Below, one piece after another: positions 5,136 through 5,805 of a DNA stretch of 5,805 nucleotides. Where the stretch lies: positions 1 to 5,805 of the forward strand of contig DOSQ01000073.1 of NCBI GenBank assembly GCA_003512125.1, read 5' to 3'. The DNA is from Acidaminococcaceae bacterium (GTDB lineage Bacteria > Bacillota > Negativicutes > Acidaminococcales > Acidaminococcaceae). Under the pieces are notes generated by a model that had not been told where the DNA came from, ran no database searches, and was given only the letters and a program-made list of their open reading frames with translations. How positions within the stretch are numbered: the stretch's first letter is position 1; the number at the start of each line of letters is the position of its first letter. Position numbers and translations under genes: made by a program.

Positions 5136-5805
5136 ATGGCTGATGTCCGTTTTGAAAACATCACGTTCCACTACGGGGATAAATGTATTCTGAAAAATTT
5201 TTCCCTTGCCGTGGAAGAAAGCCAGATTATGTGCCTGGTAGGTCCTTCCGGCTGCGGCAAGACCACCCTGGTGCGCTGCCTGTTAGGGTTCATCAAACCC
5301 GAGACAGGCGCCATCTATGTGGGCGATCGCTGTGTATTCAGCGCCAAAGACCGGATCGATGTACCCCCCGAACGCCGCCACATCGGCGTGGTGTTCCAGG
5401 ATTACGCAGTCTGGCCCCATCTGACCGTTTTGGAAAATATCCTGTATCCTATGAAGAAGATGCGGATGAACCGGGACGAAATGGCCCGCCGGGCCAGACA
5501 CGCCCTGGAACAGGTTCGCATGGTAGGATATGAAAATCATCTGCCCAGCCAGCTTTCCGGCGGGCAGCAGCAGCGCGTGGCTATCGCCCGGGCGCTGGTA
5601 AGCAGCGACGAAGTCATCGTCATGGACGAACCCATCACCAACCTGGACGCCAAACTCCGGGAAGAAATGTTGCAGGAGATCCGGGTGATCCAGCACGATA
5701 TCGGCACCACCATCCTGTACATCACCCACGACCAGGAAGCGGCGCTGCAGCTCTGCGACAAAATGGCGATCATGGATTATGAAGGCAATCTGTGCCAGCT
5801 GGGCG
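5136..5805 (+). CDS. ABC transporter ATP-binding protein, FbpC/PotA-like (partial, 3' end outside window)
   Basis: The first 223 codons of the nucleotide-binding subunit of the transporter; the frame is still open at the window end. All motor motifs are present: an aromatic contact near Y13, Walker A GPSGCGKTT at 36-44, the Q-loop VVFQDYAVWPHLTV at 85-98 (Q88), signature LSGGQQQR at 140-147, Walker B VIVMDEP at 160-166, D-loop NLDA at 169-172 and switch His198 in ITHDQEAA. The Q-loop and the NLDAKLREEM stretch are typical of the CUT1/Fe3+/polyamine importer ATPase group, which usually has about 330-370 residues with a C-terminal regulatory domain, so roughly the last third is missing here. 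It hydrolyses ATP on the cytoplasmic side to drive import of the ligand delivered by the lipoprotein encoded upstream. A permease gene is expected beyond the window. Confidence 0.92.
   Translation, partial: MADVRFENITFHYGDKCILKNFSLAVEESQIMCLVGPSGCGKTTLVRCLLGFIKPETGAIYVGDRCVFSAKDRIDVPPERRHIGVVFQDYAVWPHLTVLENILYPMKKMRMNRDEMARRARHALEQVRMVGYENHLPSQLSGGQQQRVAIARALVSSDEVIVMDEPITNLDAKLREEMLQEIRVIQHDIGTTILYITHDQEAALQLCDKMAIMDYEGNLCQLG

Noticed and set aside
5283..5773. Minus-strand open frames opposite the ABC ATPase
   Set aside because: They are antisense to a strongly conserved ABC ATPase with all motifs in place, and have no start signals of their own.

Overview
The window most likely comes from a diderm Firmicute of the class Negativicutes (Veillonella/Acidaminococcus-like); genus not assigned. 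This is inferred from a YadA-type trimeric autotransporter, which needs an outer membrane, together with strong AGGAGG ribosome binding sites, TATAAT-type promoters in AT-rich intergenic DNA, and a lipoprotein-type ABC substrate-binding protein.

Layout: (1) 17-1264, minus strand: a complete AAA ATPase of the AAA_14/DUF4143 type, visibly AT-richer than the other genes, with its own promoter at 1308-1336. (2) 1265-1531: a short intergenic stretch with a long hairpin and a 55-codon open frame that has no start codon. (3) 1532-3571, minus strand: a trimeric autotransporter adhesin of 679 residues. Its head is built from 26 repeats centred on TAWG. It has a canonical neck, almost no stalk, a YadA-like barrel anchor and a coiled coil after the barrel. 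A 108-residue block of the head is duplicated, with a 91-bp perfectly identical core. (4) 3572-3930: a divergent control region with a promoter for each flanking gene and several dyads. (5) 3931-4980, plus strand: a lipoprotein substrate-binding protein of the FbpA/AfuA/FutA type. (6) 4981-5135: two hairpins, the second terminator-like. (7) 5136 to the window end, plus strand: the ATPase subunit of the same transporter, cut by the window edge.

The last two genes form the start of an SBP-ATPase import operon; the permease is expected downstream. An internal terminator probably makes the binding protein more abundant than the ATPase. The adhesin and the transporter diverge from one control region, and the dyads there could link them to a common regulator, but this is not shown. 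No clearly new multi-gene system is visible. The most distinctive object is the tryptophan-rich, internally duplicated adhesin.
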